64,000 nucleotides of DNA from Mycobacterium sp. PS03-16 (GCF_004570325.1 NZ_SPQO01000026.1:1-64000); one strand, 5' to 3'; shown: positions 29,394 to 37,749, numbered from the stretch's first letter. The notes: generated by a model from the sequence alone, not told the origin. Translations and numbers: made by a program.

Positions 29394-30910
29394 GAGACCC
29401 CCGCCGCGTCGTGCACCCGGCACCGACCGGGCTGCCGGACGCCGCGCGGCTGCCGAGGCGCCCGCGCGCGGTGGTGGTCGGCGCGGGCATCGCCGGGCTG
29501 ACCGCCGCCACGGGCCTGGTTGAACGCGGCGTCGAGGTCGACGTCGTCGAACGCGAGCCGTACCTTGGTGGGCGGGTCGGCGGCTGGGCCGAGCACCTCG
29601 ACGACGGCACCCCGGCGGCGATGAACCGCGGCTTCCACGCGTTCTTCCGCCAGTACTACAACCTGCGGAAGCTGTTGCGCCGCATCGACGCCGATCTGTC
29701 GATGCTCACCCCGGTCGAGGATTACCCGCTGATCGACGGGCAGGGCCGGCGCGACACGTTCCGCGGACTGCCGCAGACGCCGCCGTTCAACGCGGTCGCG
29801 TTCGCGCTGCGCAGCCCCACCTTCCGGCTGCGCGACCTGGCGCGGATCAACGCCCGCGCCGCCGCCCCGCTGGCCACGGTGTCGGTGCCCGACATCTACG
29901 ACCGACTCGACCACGTGGACGCCGAGGCGTTCCTGCGCGACATCAACTTCCCCGAAGCCGCCCGGCACCTGGCGTTCGAGGTGTTCTCCCGCAGCTTCTT
30001 CGCCCTGCCGCCGGAGCTGTCGGCCGCCGAACTGGCCACGATGTTCCACATCTACTTCCTCGGCTCCAGCGAGGGCCTGGTGTTCGACGTCGCGAACGAC
30101 AACTTCGATGCGGCGCTGTGGAATCCGCTGCGCACTCACCTGCAGGCCCAGGGTGTCCGGTTCCACACCGGCGAATCGGTCACCGCCCTCGAGCCAGGCT
30201 TCACCGTGCACTGTGCCTCCGGGACGGCGTTGCCCGCCGACGGGGTGGTGCTGGCGGCCGACGTCGCGGGTCTGCGTGAGATCCTGTCGCGCTCAACGCG
30301 TCTGGGCGACGAGCAGTGGCGGGCGGTGATCGACGGACTGGGCATCGCGCCGCCGTTCCTGGTGCAGCGGCTGTGGCTGGACCGTCCGGTGGCCGCCGAC
30401 CGGCCGGCGTTCCTCGGCACCGGCGGCTTGCCGCCGCTGGACAACGTCAGCGTGCTGGAACGCTACGAACGCCAGGCCGCCGAGTGGGCGCGGCGCACCG
30501 GCGGATCGGTTGTCGAACTGCACTCGTACGCGGTCACCGGAACCGGCGAGGATCTGCCGGAGCGGCTGCTGGCCCGGCTGCACGAGATCTTCCCCGAGAC
30601 CGCGGACGCGACGGTCGTCGCCGAACGTCTGCTGTTGCGGCAGGACTGCCCGCGCTTCGCGCCGGGCGACTTCACCCGCCGTCCCACCGTGGACACCCCC
30701 GTCGACGGGCTCGCACTGGCCGGGGACGGCATCCGCATCGACCTGCCGGTGGCGCTGATGGAACGCGCCGCGACGACCGGGTGGGCGGCAGCCAACCGGC
30801 TACTCGGCCACTTCGGCATCGCGGGACACACGCTGACCACGGTGCCGACCACCGGCCGTTCCGCAACGCTGCGGCGACTGGCCCAGCGAGGAAGGCAACT
30901 CACCCCATGA
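29390..30910 (+). CDS. crtU: CrtU-like carotene desaturase/methyl-migrating enzyme
   Basis: 506 residues from ATG 29390. FAD motif RAVVVGAGIAGLTAATGL near residue 30, GGRVGGW, MNRGFHAFFRQYYNLRKLL typical of CrtU, and a C-terminal LALAGDGIRIDLPVALMERA binding segment. CrtU converts beta-ionone rings to aromatic phi rings, giving isorenieratene. Its presence together with CrtYc/CrtYd indicates that the end product is an aromatic carotenoid. Four-base overlaps on both sides show tight coupling. Confidence 0.88.
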   Translation: MRDPRRVVHPAPTGLPDAARLPRRPRAVVVGAGIAGLTAATGLVERGVEVDVVEREPYLGGRVGGWAEHLDDGTPAAMNRGFHAFFRQYYNLRKLLRRIDADLSMLTPVEDYPLIDGQGRRDTFRGLPQTPPFNAVAFALRSPTFRLRDLARINARAAAPLATVSVPDIYDRLDHVDAEAFLRDINFPEAARHLAFEVFSRSFFALPPELSAAELATMFHIYFLGSSEGLVFDVANDNFDAALWNPLRTHLQAQGVRFHTGESVTALEPGFTVHCASGTALPADGVVLAADVAGLREILSRSTRLGDEQWRAVIDGLGIAPPFLVQRLWLDRPVAADRPAFLGTGGLPPLDNVSVLERYERQAAEWARRTGGSVVELHSYAVTGTGEDLPERLLARLHEIFPETADATVVAERLLLRQDCPRFAPGDFTRRPTVDTPVDGLALAGDGIRIDLPVALMERAATTGWAAANRLLGHFGIAGHTLTTVPTTGRSATLRRLAQRGRQLTP

Positions 30911-31911
30911 GCGTGCTCGCCGACATCAAGGCCAAGTGGGCGAAAACGTCCCCTTTCCAGCTGCTTCCGCACATCGACTGGGCCGATCAGCGGCCCACCT
31001 ACGCCGATGCCAAACCGGCCCTGATCAACGATGCGCTGGCCCGGTCGCAGGCCCGCCCCAGCGGCAACTGGTACCCGTTCGCCGCCAGCGACACCATCCG
31101 CGGCAAGCCCGTCGGGACCTCGGTGGGCGGGGTGGAGCTCGTCGCCTGGCGCGGCACCGCCGGTGAGCTGCACGTCGGGCCCGCGAGCTGTCCGCACCTG
31201 GGCGCCGACCTGTCCACCGGCACCGTGGACTGCGGGGCGCTGATCTGCCCGTGGCACGGGCTCAAGCTCTCCGGGGACCGCCGCGAGTTCGGCTGGAAGC
31301 CCTACCCGTCGCATGACGACGGGGTGCTCGCCTGGGTGCGGCTGGACCGCGTCGGCGGTGAGGAACCGACCGCGGCGCCGATCATCCCGCCGCGCCCGGA
31401 GGGGCCCGTGCTCTCGGCGGTCACCCGGCTGGTCGGGGTGTGCGAACCGGCGGACGTCATCGCCAACCGGCTCGATCCGTGGCACGGCGCGTGGTTCCAC
31501 CCGTACTCGTTCGCCCGACTCGAGGTGCTCAGCGCACCGCCGTCCGGGGAGATCGCCGAGGCCGACGACCGCTTCCTGGTGGCGGTGACGTTCCACATCG
31601 GCCGCTTCGGCGTGCCGGTGATCGCGGAGTTCACCGCACCGGAACCGCGCACGATCGTGATGCGGATCGTCGACGGCGAGGGCACGGGCAGCGTGGTCGA
31701 GACCCACGCGACCCCGGTCCGGCCCGGCGTGGACGGACGACCCCGCACCGCGGTGATCGAGGCCGTGGTGGCGCATTCGGACCGGCCGAACTTCGGCTAC
31801 AGCCGCAAGGTGGCGCCGCTCATCACGCCGTTGATGCGCCACGCCGCCACCCGGCTGTGGCGCGACGACCTGGAGTACGCCGAGCGCCGCTACGCCGTGC
31901 GCACCCGCTAG
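30907..31911 (+). CDS. Rieske-domain oxygenase-like protein (DUF5914 type), last gene of the carotenoid operon
   Basis: 334 residues from ATG 30907. The Rieske [2Fe-2S] motif is C-P-H (SCPHLGADL), 16 residues, C-P-W-H (LICPWHGLKL), around residues 97-118. The C-terminal half contains RLDPWHGAWFHPYSFARLEV, with His residues in the position where Rieske oxygenases hold a mononuclear iron. The ATG overlaps the crtU stop. A hydroxylation or ring-modifying step on the carotenoid end group is the natural inference (hydroxylated isorenieratenes occur in actinobacteria), but the reaction is not known from the sequence. Its end overlaps the convergent DUF427 gene by 4 bases. Confidence 0.8.
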   Translation: MSVLADIKAKWAKTSPFQLLPHIDWADQRPTYADAKPALINDALARSQARPSGNWYPFAASDTIRGKPVGTSVGGVELVAWRGTAGELHVGPASCPHLGADLSTGTVDCGALICPWHGLKLSGDRREFGWKPYPSHDDGVLAWVRLDRVGGEEPTAAPIIPPRPEGPVLSAVTRLVGVCEPADVIANRLDPWHGAWFHPYSFARLEVLSAPPSGEIAEADDRFLVAVTFHIGRFGVPVIAEFTAPEPRTIVMRIVDGEGTGSVVETHATPVRPGVDGRPRTAVIEAVVAHSDRPNFGYSRKVAPLITPLMRHAATRLWRDDLEYAERRYAVRTR

Positions 31912-32279
31912 ACGACGGTGATGTCGGCCTTGTCGGGGTAGAACGCGACGTGGCCGGCAATCGCCGCGACCGCGGGATAGGGCTCGCGGTACGTCCACAC
32001 CGCGTCCTCGACCGTCTGCCCGTCCGCGGTGACGTGGTAGTAGCCGGCATCGCCCTTGAACGGGCAGTACGTCGCGGTGTCACTGGGCCGCAACACCTTT
32101 TCGGCGACGTCGCGCAGCGGGATGTACTGCACGGCGGGGTACTTCGCTTCCTGCAGCGTCAGCGCGTCGTCGGTCTCGGCGACGACCACGCCGTGGACGC
32201 GCACGGTGACGTGCCGGCCCGTCGGGGTGACGGTGATCGGGTGGGCTGCCGACGGTTCGAGCACGGGGCGACCGGTCAT
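31908..32279 (-). CDS. DUF427 family protein (Rv0140-like)
   Basis: 123 residues from ATG 32279 behind AGGAGG. Characteristic DUF427 segments: VHGVVVAETDDALTLQEAKY, VQYIPLRDV, TYCPFKGDAGYYHV and AVWTYREPYP. The family has a small beta-rich fold and is of unknown function. It matches M. tuberculosis Rv0140 and marks the start of the Rv0140-Rv0135c-like block. Confidence 0.88.
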   Translation of the reverse strand: MTGRPVLEPSAAHPITVTPTGRHVTVRVHGVVVAETDDALTLQEAKYPAVQYIPLRDVAEKVLRPSDTATYCPFKGDAGYYHVTADGQTVEDAVWTYREPYPAVAAIAGHVAFYPDKADITVV

Positions 32280-32472
32280 CACGGACCTCCTGACGTTGAC
32301 GCTCTTCCACCAGCCCAACACAATCCGCCCCGCCTTTCTTCCGTTTCGCACTAGCATCGACCGCCACGACACCCCGGGATGACGCTTCCGCGCAGGCCGC
32401 CGTCGACGTCGCCGCCGGGACGTGTCGGACCCTGGGCGCATGCTCGTCGCAACGGCGACGACAGGAGGGCCC

Positions 32473-32952
32473 ATGTGCTGGCGATGCGATCACCCGGAGG
32501 CCACGCTCGAGGAGTACCTCGACCTGCTCTACGAGCAGATCCTCGAGAACGGCTGGACGATGCTGTACATCGAAGCCACGCCGACGCCGTTCGCGTACAC
32601 GCTGGGCCTTCACGAATGCGGACTGCCCGAGCTCCTCGTCACCGCGGTGTGTCCGCACTGCGCCACGCGCATGCTGAACCACGTGGCGTCGGTCCTCATC
32701 CGGGAGGACGCGCCGCCGGCGGGCCGCCGCATGACGTTGCCGGACGGGCAGCTGGTCGAGTTCGTCGAGGTGAGTCAGCCCGACGCGCACCTTGGCACGG
32801 CCGTCAACATGTTCGGCCGCGAGGTGCGGGCGCTGCAGGTGGTGTGGGCCGACGCGAACGGCCGGTGGCCATGGTCCCCGCTGTTCAATCCCGGCGGTGA
32901 CCGCCAGCCGGTTCTCGGCATGCGCGCCATCACGAGCAAGCGCCGTCGTTGA
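32473..32952 (+). CDS. DUF4262-domain protein
   Basis: 159 residues from ATG 32473 behind AGGAGG. It starts MCWRCDHPEATLEEYLDLLY, continues PFAYTLGLHECGLPELLVT and contains CPHCATRMLN, VEVSQPDAHLGTA and ALQVVWADANGRWPWSP. These are the normal DUF4262 landmarks (often found in NAD-linked or plasmid-encoded hypothetical proteins). Two CxxC pairs could bind a metal. The function is unknown. Confidence 0.75.
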   Translation: MCWRCDHPEATLEEYLDLLYEQILENGWTMLYIEATPTPFAYTLGLHECGLPELLVTAVCPHCATRMLNHVASVLIREDAPPAGRRMTLPDGQLVEFVEVSQPDAHLGTAVNMFGREVRALQVVWADANGRWPWSPLFNPGGDRQPVLGMRAITSKRRR

Positions 32953-33010
32953 GTATGTACTCAGAGCGCGGATTCGGGCGTTCTCGCGATCTGGACGCAA
33001 AGTGAACCAA

Positions 33011-33038
33011 AAGGGCGCCCCGCGTGCGGGGCGCCCTT
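33011..33038. terminator. Terminator hairpin between DUF4262 gene and small secreted protein gene
   Basis: AAGGGCGCCCCGC and GCGGGGCGCCCTT form a 13-bp stem around GT (or 11 bp with a 6-base loop). It is preceded by AACCAAA and serves the two convergent genes. Confidence 0.8.
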
Positions 33039-33053
33039 GGTATGTGGGTGGTG

Positions 33054-33302
33054 TCAGCGGGTGGTGACGTGGACGACGCGGTCGTCATTGTCATAGCGCA
33101 CCGACACGATGCTGGAGTCATCCAGCGACTTGGTCATGCCCTGCTGGGTGACCCGCACCTCGTAGCCACGATCGTCGAGCGAGCTGATGGTGTCGGCGGC
33201 GTTGCCCGGGCCGGCGGGGGCGGCGGCGGCCGGGGCGGCCAGGCCCAGGAAGGCGGCGGTGGTGGCGCCGGCGAACAGGGTGGCGATTCCGAACTTGGTC
33301 AT
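33054..33302 (-). CDS. Small secreted protein, 82 residues
   Basis: ATG 33302 with AGGTAAGGG upstream. A clear signal peptide (MTKFGIATLFAGATTAAFLG, LAAPAAAAPAG) leaves a mature peptide of about 52 residues: ADTISSLDDRGYEVRVTQQG, then a hydrophilic tail ending VVHVTTR. Many short mycobacterial exported proteins share this plan, but no family can be named with certainty. It stands alone between a terminator and a promoter region. Confidence 0.75.
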   Translation of the reverse strand: MTKFGIATLFAGATTAAFLGLAAPAAAAPAGPGNAADTISSLDDRGYEVRVTQQGMTKSLDDSSIVSVRYDNDDRVVHVTTR

Positions 33303-33510
33303 GTCCCTTACCTCTTCTGCGTCTCTCGGTCGGGAGGTGTTCCTGGCCGGTCTGATCTGCACAACCGGCAGGTCAGCGGCATTCATCCCGCTGGCAGTGA
33401 TTGACCGACGCGTGGCAGGAACTGCACGCCGAGACTGCTCACAGATCGCAGTTTCCGCCGTTTTCGTGATCTCACCGCAGTCTCGGTGAGGGGTGTCGAG
33501 GGCGCAGCTG

Positions 33511-34329
33511 TCAGAACGCGTAGCGGTGGAACTGCGCCATCGTGCGCAGCCCGGGCAGCCGGTTCATCGCCGCGGCCATCATCCGGTAGCCGGCGGGCAG
33601 GACCCGGAAGGAGTCGGAGTCGAAGACCGGCACCCACGCCAGCAGCCGCGTGCCCGGCACCGCGTGGAGGATGTCGGCCGGCCCGTCGATGCCCCAGTGC
33701 AGCGTCGCCCCGGCCCGCCGCACCACGGTGTTGGTCCACTGGGTTCGGATGCCGAGCCGGTTGAACGCGTCGAATTGCAGTTCCCCGCTGGAGAATCGGG
33801 TCACCAGGCGGCGCAGCAACGCCAGGCCGTCGGCCTCGGTGAGGTACATCGTCAGCCCCTCACCGAGCACCAGCGTCGGCCGGTCGGCCGGCACCTCGGA
33901 CAGCCAGCCGGGCTCGGTGACCGACGCGCCGACGGTGTGCAGCTGCGGACGCGCCGGATAGAACCGTGACCGCAACGCCACCACCTCGGGATAGTCGACG
34001 TCGAACCACTGCACGCCCGGTCCCGGTGTCACCCGGAAGTAGCGGCTGTCCAGTCCGCAGCCCAGGTGCACCACCACCGCCTCGGGGTGCACGGCGAGGA
34101 ACTGCCGCGTCCACCGGTCGAAATGCGCGGCGCGCAGCGTCACCGACGGGGCATTGCGCGCGGTGATCGTGGTCGCCGCCCAGTCGTGGTCGATGCCGGC
34201 GACGATGCGGCGCGCCCAGTGGTCGTGCAGCACCGAGTCGACCGCGTCCGCATCGAGGGCATGCGCGTACAGGGTCGCCAGCATCGTCGCGGGCGCCCCG
34301 CGCAGGTCCACGCGGGTCCGGCCGGTCAT
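33511..34329 (-). CDS. Leucine carboxyl methyltransferase-family SAM methyltransferase
   Basis: 272 residues, ATG 34329, only 3 bases after the SDR stop, so it is the third gene of the leftward operon 35858-33511. The LCM-family motifs are ATMLATLYAHALD, VVHLGCGLDSRYFRV (SAM loop), WFDVDYPEVVALR and LVLGEGLTMYLTEAD. Related actinobacterial proteins are annotated as putative O-methyltransferases of unknown substrate. Placement behind a KstR-type operator suggests a steroid- or lipid-linked role (inference). Confidence 0.82.
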   Translation of the reverse strand: MTGRTRVDLRGAPATMLATLYAHALDADAVDSVLHDHWARRIVAGIDHDWAATTITARNAPSVTLRAAHFDRWTRQFLAVHPEAVVVHLGCGLDSRYFRVTPGPGVQWFDVDYPEVVALRSRFYPARPQLHTVGASVTEPGWLSEVPADRPTLVLGEGLTMYLTEADGLALLRRLVTRFSSGELQFDAFNRLGIRTQWTNTVVRRAGATLHWGIDGPADILHAVPGTRLLAWVPVFDSDSFRVLPAGYRMMAAAMNRLPGLRTMAQFHRYAF

Positions 34330-34332
34330 GGG

Positions 34333-35349
34333 CTACGCCTGAGACTTACTCGCTCGCTTGGCATTTCGCAACGATACCCAGAACTGCGCGGCCTCGCGGA
34401 TCGACTCCTCGACCGGTCGCGGTTGCCAGCCCAGTTCGCGCACCGCCTTGCCGTGGTCGAGTTCGGCTTCGGCGCGCATCAACCGCAGCGATTCCAGCGA
34501 CAGCCGTTCGTCGGTGCCGCGCAGCCTCGCCTTGGCGCTGCCCATGGCGGCCAGCGCGTAGGACACCGGCAGCGGCAGCGACCTGGCCGGCGGCGCGACC
34601 CCGGCGGCCTCGGCGGCGATGCGGGCCACCTCGGCATTGCTGATCATCTTCTCCGAGATCAGGTACCGCTCACCGATGCGGCCGTGCTCGGCGGCCAGCA
34701 CCATCGCCCTGGCGGCATCGTCGACGCCGACCGCCTCCAGCTCGATCCCGCTCATCACGAACGGCAGCTTGCCGAACGCGGCTCCGGCGATGATCGCGCC
34801 GTGTGGCGTGCGGCCCCAGTCGCCGCTGCCGTATGTGGTGGACACGCACATCGCCACGGCGGGCAGGCCGCGTTCGCGGGCGTAGCGCAGCACCAGCTGC
34901 TCACCCTCCACCCGGGACCGGACGTAGGGGGTGACGCGTCGGACGTCGACGGCGTCGTCCTCGGTGGCGCGGCGGCCGCGGCGCCGGCCGACCGTGACGT
35001 AACTGCTGGTGAACACGAACCGGTGCAGGTCGGCGTCCACTGCCACGTCGAGCACGTTGCGGGTGCCGTCGACGTTGGTCCGGAACAGCGGTGCGGGGTC
35101 GCGCAGCCAGCCGCGGGCGTCGACCACGCAGTAGTACACGTCGTCGCACCCGGCCATCGCCTCGCGCAGCGTGTCGGTGTCCCAGATGTCGCCGGTGAAC
35201 CGGTGCACGGACAGATCGTCGATACCGACGGTCTTGGCGGTCGGCCGGACCATCACCCGGACGTCGTGTCCGGCGGCGGCGAGCTGGCGGGTGACGTGCG
35301 AGCCGAGGAACCCGTTGGCGCCGATGACGAGTTTCGGCGCCGCGCTCAT
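34333..35349 (-). CDS. Extended SDR / 3-beta-HSD-like NAD(P)-dependent epimerase (Rv0139-like)
   Basis: 338 residues from ATG 35349, overlapping the upstream NTF2-like stop by 4 bases. Cofactor motif KLVIGANGFLGSHVTRQLAA; TSSYVTVGRR marks the active-site strand. The catalytic tetrad Lys appears replaced: TPYVRSRVEGEQLVL reads Y-x-x-x-R where SDRs normally have Y-x-x-x-K. The family includes 3-beta-hydroxysteroid dehydrogenases and dihydroflavonol reductases. Likely a steroid- or lipid-directed oxidoreductase, given the KstR box. Confidence 0.85.
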   Translation of the reverse strand: MSAAPKLVIGANGFLGSHVTRQLAAAGHDVRVMVRPTAKTVGIDDLSVHRFTGDIWDTDTLREAMAGCDDVYYCVVDARGWLRDPAPLFRTNVDGTRNVLDVAVDADLHRFVFTSSYVTVGRRRGRRATEDDAVDVRRVTPYVRSRVEGEQLVLRYARERGLPAVAMCVSTTYGSGDWGRTPHGAIIAGAAFGKLPFVMSGIELEAVGVDDAARAMVLAAEHGRIGERYLISEKMISNAEVARIAAEAAGVAPPARSLPLPVSYALAAMGSAKARLRGTDERLSLESLRLMRAEAELDHGKAVRELGWQPRPVEESIREAAQFWVSLRNAKRASKSQA

Positions 35350-35858
35350 CTCCCGCCTCCGTACTGCCGCCACCACGCCTCGGCCTCGTCGGTGAGGGTG
35401 CCGAGCTCTCGGGCCTTGCGGCACCACTTCACCGCGGCCGACACGAACCGCAGCGGGTTGTAGACGTCCTCTTGCCGGCACCACAGCCCGTCGCCGGCGT
35501 AAGTGACGATCGAGAGGTTGGTGGCGCTGATGACGGTGCCGTCGCCGGGGTCGCGCATCGGGTTGTCGAGTTCGCAGATCACCCGGCCGGTCGGCTCGTC
35601 GATCACCGTCCACAACGACGGGAACGAGGTCATGTAGCTGCCGGGGAAGCTGCCCATCGTCTTGCGGATCCACGCTCGCACCTCGTCGCGGCCACGCATG
35701 GTGCCCGCCACGTGCTCGACGTAGACGACGTCGTCTGTGTAGTGCTCGACCCAGGTGTCCCAGTCCCGGGTCTGGGCGGCGCGGTCGACGGTGGCCTCGA
35801 AGGTCTCGAACGCCGCCGCGAGCTCCGCGCGGGTGAAGCGCGATGTGGTGCTCGTCAC
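35346..35858 (-). CDS. NTF2-like / SnoaL-fold protein (Rv0138-like)
   Basis: 170 residues from GTG 35858, 10 bases downstream of a KstR box. The SnoaL/NTF2 cone fold is recognisable: WDTWVEHYTDDVVYVEHVAG, MRGRDEVRAWIRKTMGSFPG, RVICELDNPMRDPGDGTVIS and LWCRQEDVYNPLR. Such proteins act as steroid isomerase-, hydratase- or lactonase-like enzymes. First gene of a three-gene operon. Confidence 0.82.
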   Translation of the reverse strand: MTSTTSRFTRAELAAAFETFEATVDRAAQTRDWDTWVEHYTDDVVYVEHVAGTMRGRDEVRAWIRKTMGSFPGSYMTSFPSLWTVIDEPTGRVICELDNPMRDPGDGTVISATNLSIVTYAGDGLWCRQEDVYNPLRFVSAAVKWCRKARELGTLTDEAEAWWRQYGGGR

Positions 35859-35867
35859 CTGTAGAAC

Positions 35868-35881
35868 TAGAACACGTTCTA
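35868..35881. promoter_or_regulatory. KstR operator box
   Basis: TAGAAC-AC-GTTCTA is a perfect palindrome that fits every defined position of the mycobacterial KstR motif TNNAACNNGTTNNA. An extra TAGAAC half-site directly precedes it (35862-35867). It is 10 bases upstream of the NTF2-like GTG and about 90 bases upstream of msrB, so it most likely controls the leftward operon. Confidence 0.85.
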
Positions 35882-35968
35882 CCCGCCTTTGTCGAGGGCG
35901 CACGGGCGCCGAACAGGGATGATCGGAGGCGGGCCTACCGTTGTAGGTGGTGCACACGAGGAGGTCAT

Positions 35969-36430
35969 GTGGCACAGGAGTACAACAGGAACCCCGCCGC
36001 GATCGAGGCGCTCTCGCCCGAGCAGTACCACGTCACGCAGCAGGACGGCACCGAGCGGCCGTTCACCGGTGAGTACTGGGACAACCACGAACCGGGTATC
36101 TACGTGGACGTGGTGTCCGGCGAACCGCTGTTCGCGTCGGTGCACAAGTTCGAAAGCGGCAGCGGGTGGCCGAGTTTCACCCGGCCGCTGGAGCCGGGGC
36201 ACGTCAGGGAGAAGCGCGACTTCAGCCACCTGATGTTGCGCACCGAGGTCCGCTCCGCCCACGGTGACAGCCACCTGGGCCACGTCTTCACCGACGGCCC
36301 CCGGGCCGAGGGCGGGCTGCGGTACTGCATCAACTCGGCGGCGCTGCGGTTCGTCCATCTCGACGATCTCGAGGCGCAAGGATATGGGCAGTACACGACG
36401 TTGTTCGAGACCAGCAAGGAGGACGCGTGA
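35969..36430 (+). CDS. msrB: Peptide methionine-(R)-S-oxide reductase MsrB
   Basis: 153 residues from GTG 35969 behind GAGGAGG. Core MsrB motifs: FTGEYWDNHEPGIYVDVVSG, then KFESGSGWPSFTRP, DSHLGHVFTDGP and the catalytic Cys in LRYCINSAALRF. The two CxxC pairs that bind zinc in many MsrB proteins are absent (VRSAHGDSHLGHVF has no Cys), so this is a zinc-free form. It overlaps msrA by 4 bases and forms a two-gene repair unit for oxidised methionine. Confidence 0.93.
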   Translation: MAQEYNRNPAAIEALSPEQYHVTQQDGTERPFTGEYWDNHEPGIYVDVVSGEPLFASVHKFESGSGWPSFTRPLEPGHVREKRDFSHLMLRTEVRSAHGDSHLGHVFTDGPRAEGGLRYCINSAALRFVHLDDLEAQGYGQYTTLFETSKEDA

Positions 36431-36936
36431 CCAACACGCAGAAGGCGATCCTGGCGGGCGGCTGCTTCTGGGGCATGCAGGATCTGATCCGCAAGCAGCC
36501 AGGAGTGGTGTCCACCCGGGTCGGCTACACCGGCGGCCAGAACGCCAACGCCACCTACCGCAACCATCCCGGCCACGCCGAGGCGATCGAGATCACCTAC
36601 GACCCGGCGCAGACCGACTACCGGGCGCTGCTCGAGTTCTTCTTCCAGATCCATGATCCGACGACGAAGAACCGTCAGGGCAACGACGTCGGGACCAGTT
36701 ACCGCTCGGCGATCTTCTACCTCGACGAGGAGCAGAAGCGCATCGCGCTCGACACCATCGCCGACGTGGACGCTTCCGGCCTGTGGCCGGGCAAGGTGGT
36801 CACCGAGGTGACCCCGGCCAGCGACTTCTGGGAGGCCGAGCCGGAGCACCAGGACTACCTGGAGCGGATGCCGTGGGGCTACACCTGCCACTTCCCGCGG
36901 CCGGACTGGAAGCTGCCCAAGCGGGCCCAGGTCTGA
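36427..36936 (+). CDS. msrA: Peptide methionine-(S)-S-oxide reductase MsrA
   Basis: 169 residues from GTG 36427. The catalytic motif is LAGGCFWGMQDL; VGYTGGQNANATYRNHPGHA and EFFFQIHDPTT also match the family. MsrA reduces the S-sulfoxide of methionine. Its place beside the CYP138-like gene corresponds to Rv0137c-Rv0136 in M. tuberculosis. Confidence 0.95.
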   Translation: MTNTQKAILAGGCFWGMQDLIRKQPGVVSTRVGYTGGQNANATYRNHPGHAEAIEITYDPAQTDYRALLEFFFQIHDPTTKNRQGNDVGTSYRSAIFYLDEEQKRIALDTIADVDASGLWPGKVVTEVTPASDFWEAEPEHQDYLERMPWGYTCHFPRPDWKLPKRAQV

Positions 36937-36948
36937 TCTGATCACCGC

Positions 36949-36979
36949 CGAGCAGGCTCCCGCACCGGGGGCCTGCTCG
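36949..36979 (+). terminator. Terminator after msrA
   Basis: CGAGCAGGC (36949-36957) pairs with GCCTGCTCG (36971-36979) around a 13-base loop that can itself pair (CCC/GGG). Confidence 0.65.
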
Positions 36980-37026
36980 CGCGTTCGGAGGCGCGCCGTG
37001 CCCCGTCATCCCCGAGGATGAAGGGC

Positions 37027-37746
37027 ATGACTGACACCGAGTCCGGCAAGGTCTCCATCGTCGGGGTGGGCAGTGTCGGGGCCGCGATCGCGTACGCCTG
37101 CCTGATCCGCGGCTCGGCCGGGTCGCTGGCGCTCCACGACACCAACACCGCGAAGGTCCGCGCCGAGGTGCTCGACCTGGCCCACGCAGCCAGTTCGTGC
37201 CGCCGTGTCGGGCCAGAGCCGGCTGGAACTGGCCGCCGCCAACGTCGCGATGGCGCGCACGCTGACCCCAACAGCTCGACGAGCAGTCGCCGGACGCCGT
37301 GATCGTGTTCGTGACCAATCCGGTCGACGTCGTCACCCACGCCGCCGCCACCGTGCTCGACGCCCCGCCCGGCCGGGTGTTCGGGTCCGGAACGGTGTTG
37401 GACTCCAGTCGCTTCCGCTTCCTGGTCGCCCAGCGCGCCGGCGTCGACGTCGGCAACGTCCACGGCGTCATCATCGGCGAACACGGCGACTCGGAACTGC
37501 CGGTGTGGTCGAGCGTCACGATCGGCGGGATGCCCGCCGACCGGCGATCAGCACCGCGTGCTGCCGGTGTCGACGCTGCAGCGCGGCGCGCACGGCATCA
37601 GCGACGTGTGTCTTTCGCTGCCGACCGTGGTGGCGGCAGGTGGCGCGGGACAGGTACTCGAGATACCGCTCGCGCCGGCCGAACTCGCGGGGCTGCAGGC
37701 GTCGGCGGACCGACTACGGCAGGTGCAGGAGTCGTTCGCCGGGTAG
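37027..37746 (+). pseudogene. L-lactate/malate dehydrogenase remnant with frameshifts and internal deletions
   Basis: Three frames carry successive LDH segments. Frame of 37027: GKVSIVGVGSVGAAIAYACL through VLDLAHAAS. Then a segment in the second frame (from 37208) with GQSRLELAAANVAMARTLTP. Then the third frame (about 37295) with IVFVTNPVDVVTHAAATVLD, GRVFGSGTVLDSSRFRFLVA and the catalytic-His motif GVIIGEHGDSELPVWSSVTI. Finally back to the first frame (37558) with LPVSTLQRGAHGISDVCLSL. About 40 codons are missing after VLDLAHA and about 60 before LPVSTL. An intact LDH is near 315 residues; these 720 bases cannot encode one. Confidence 0.85.
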
Positions 37747-37749
37747 CAG

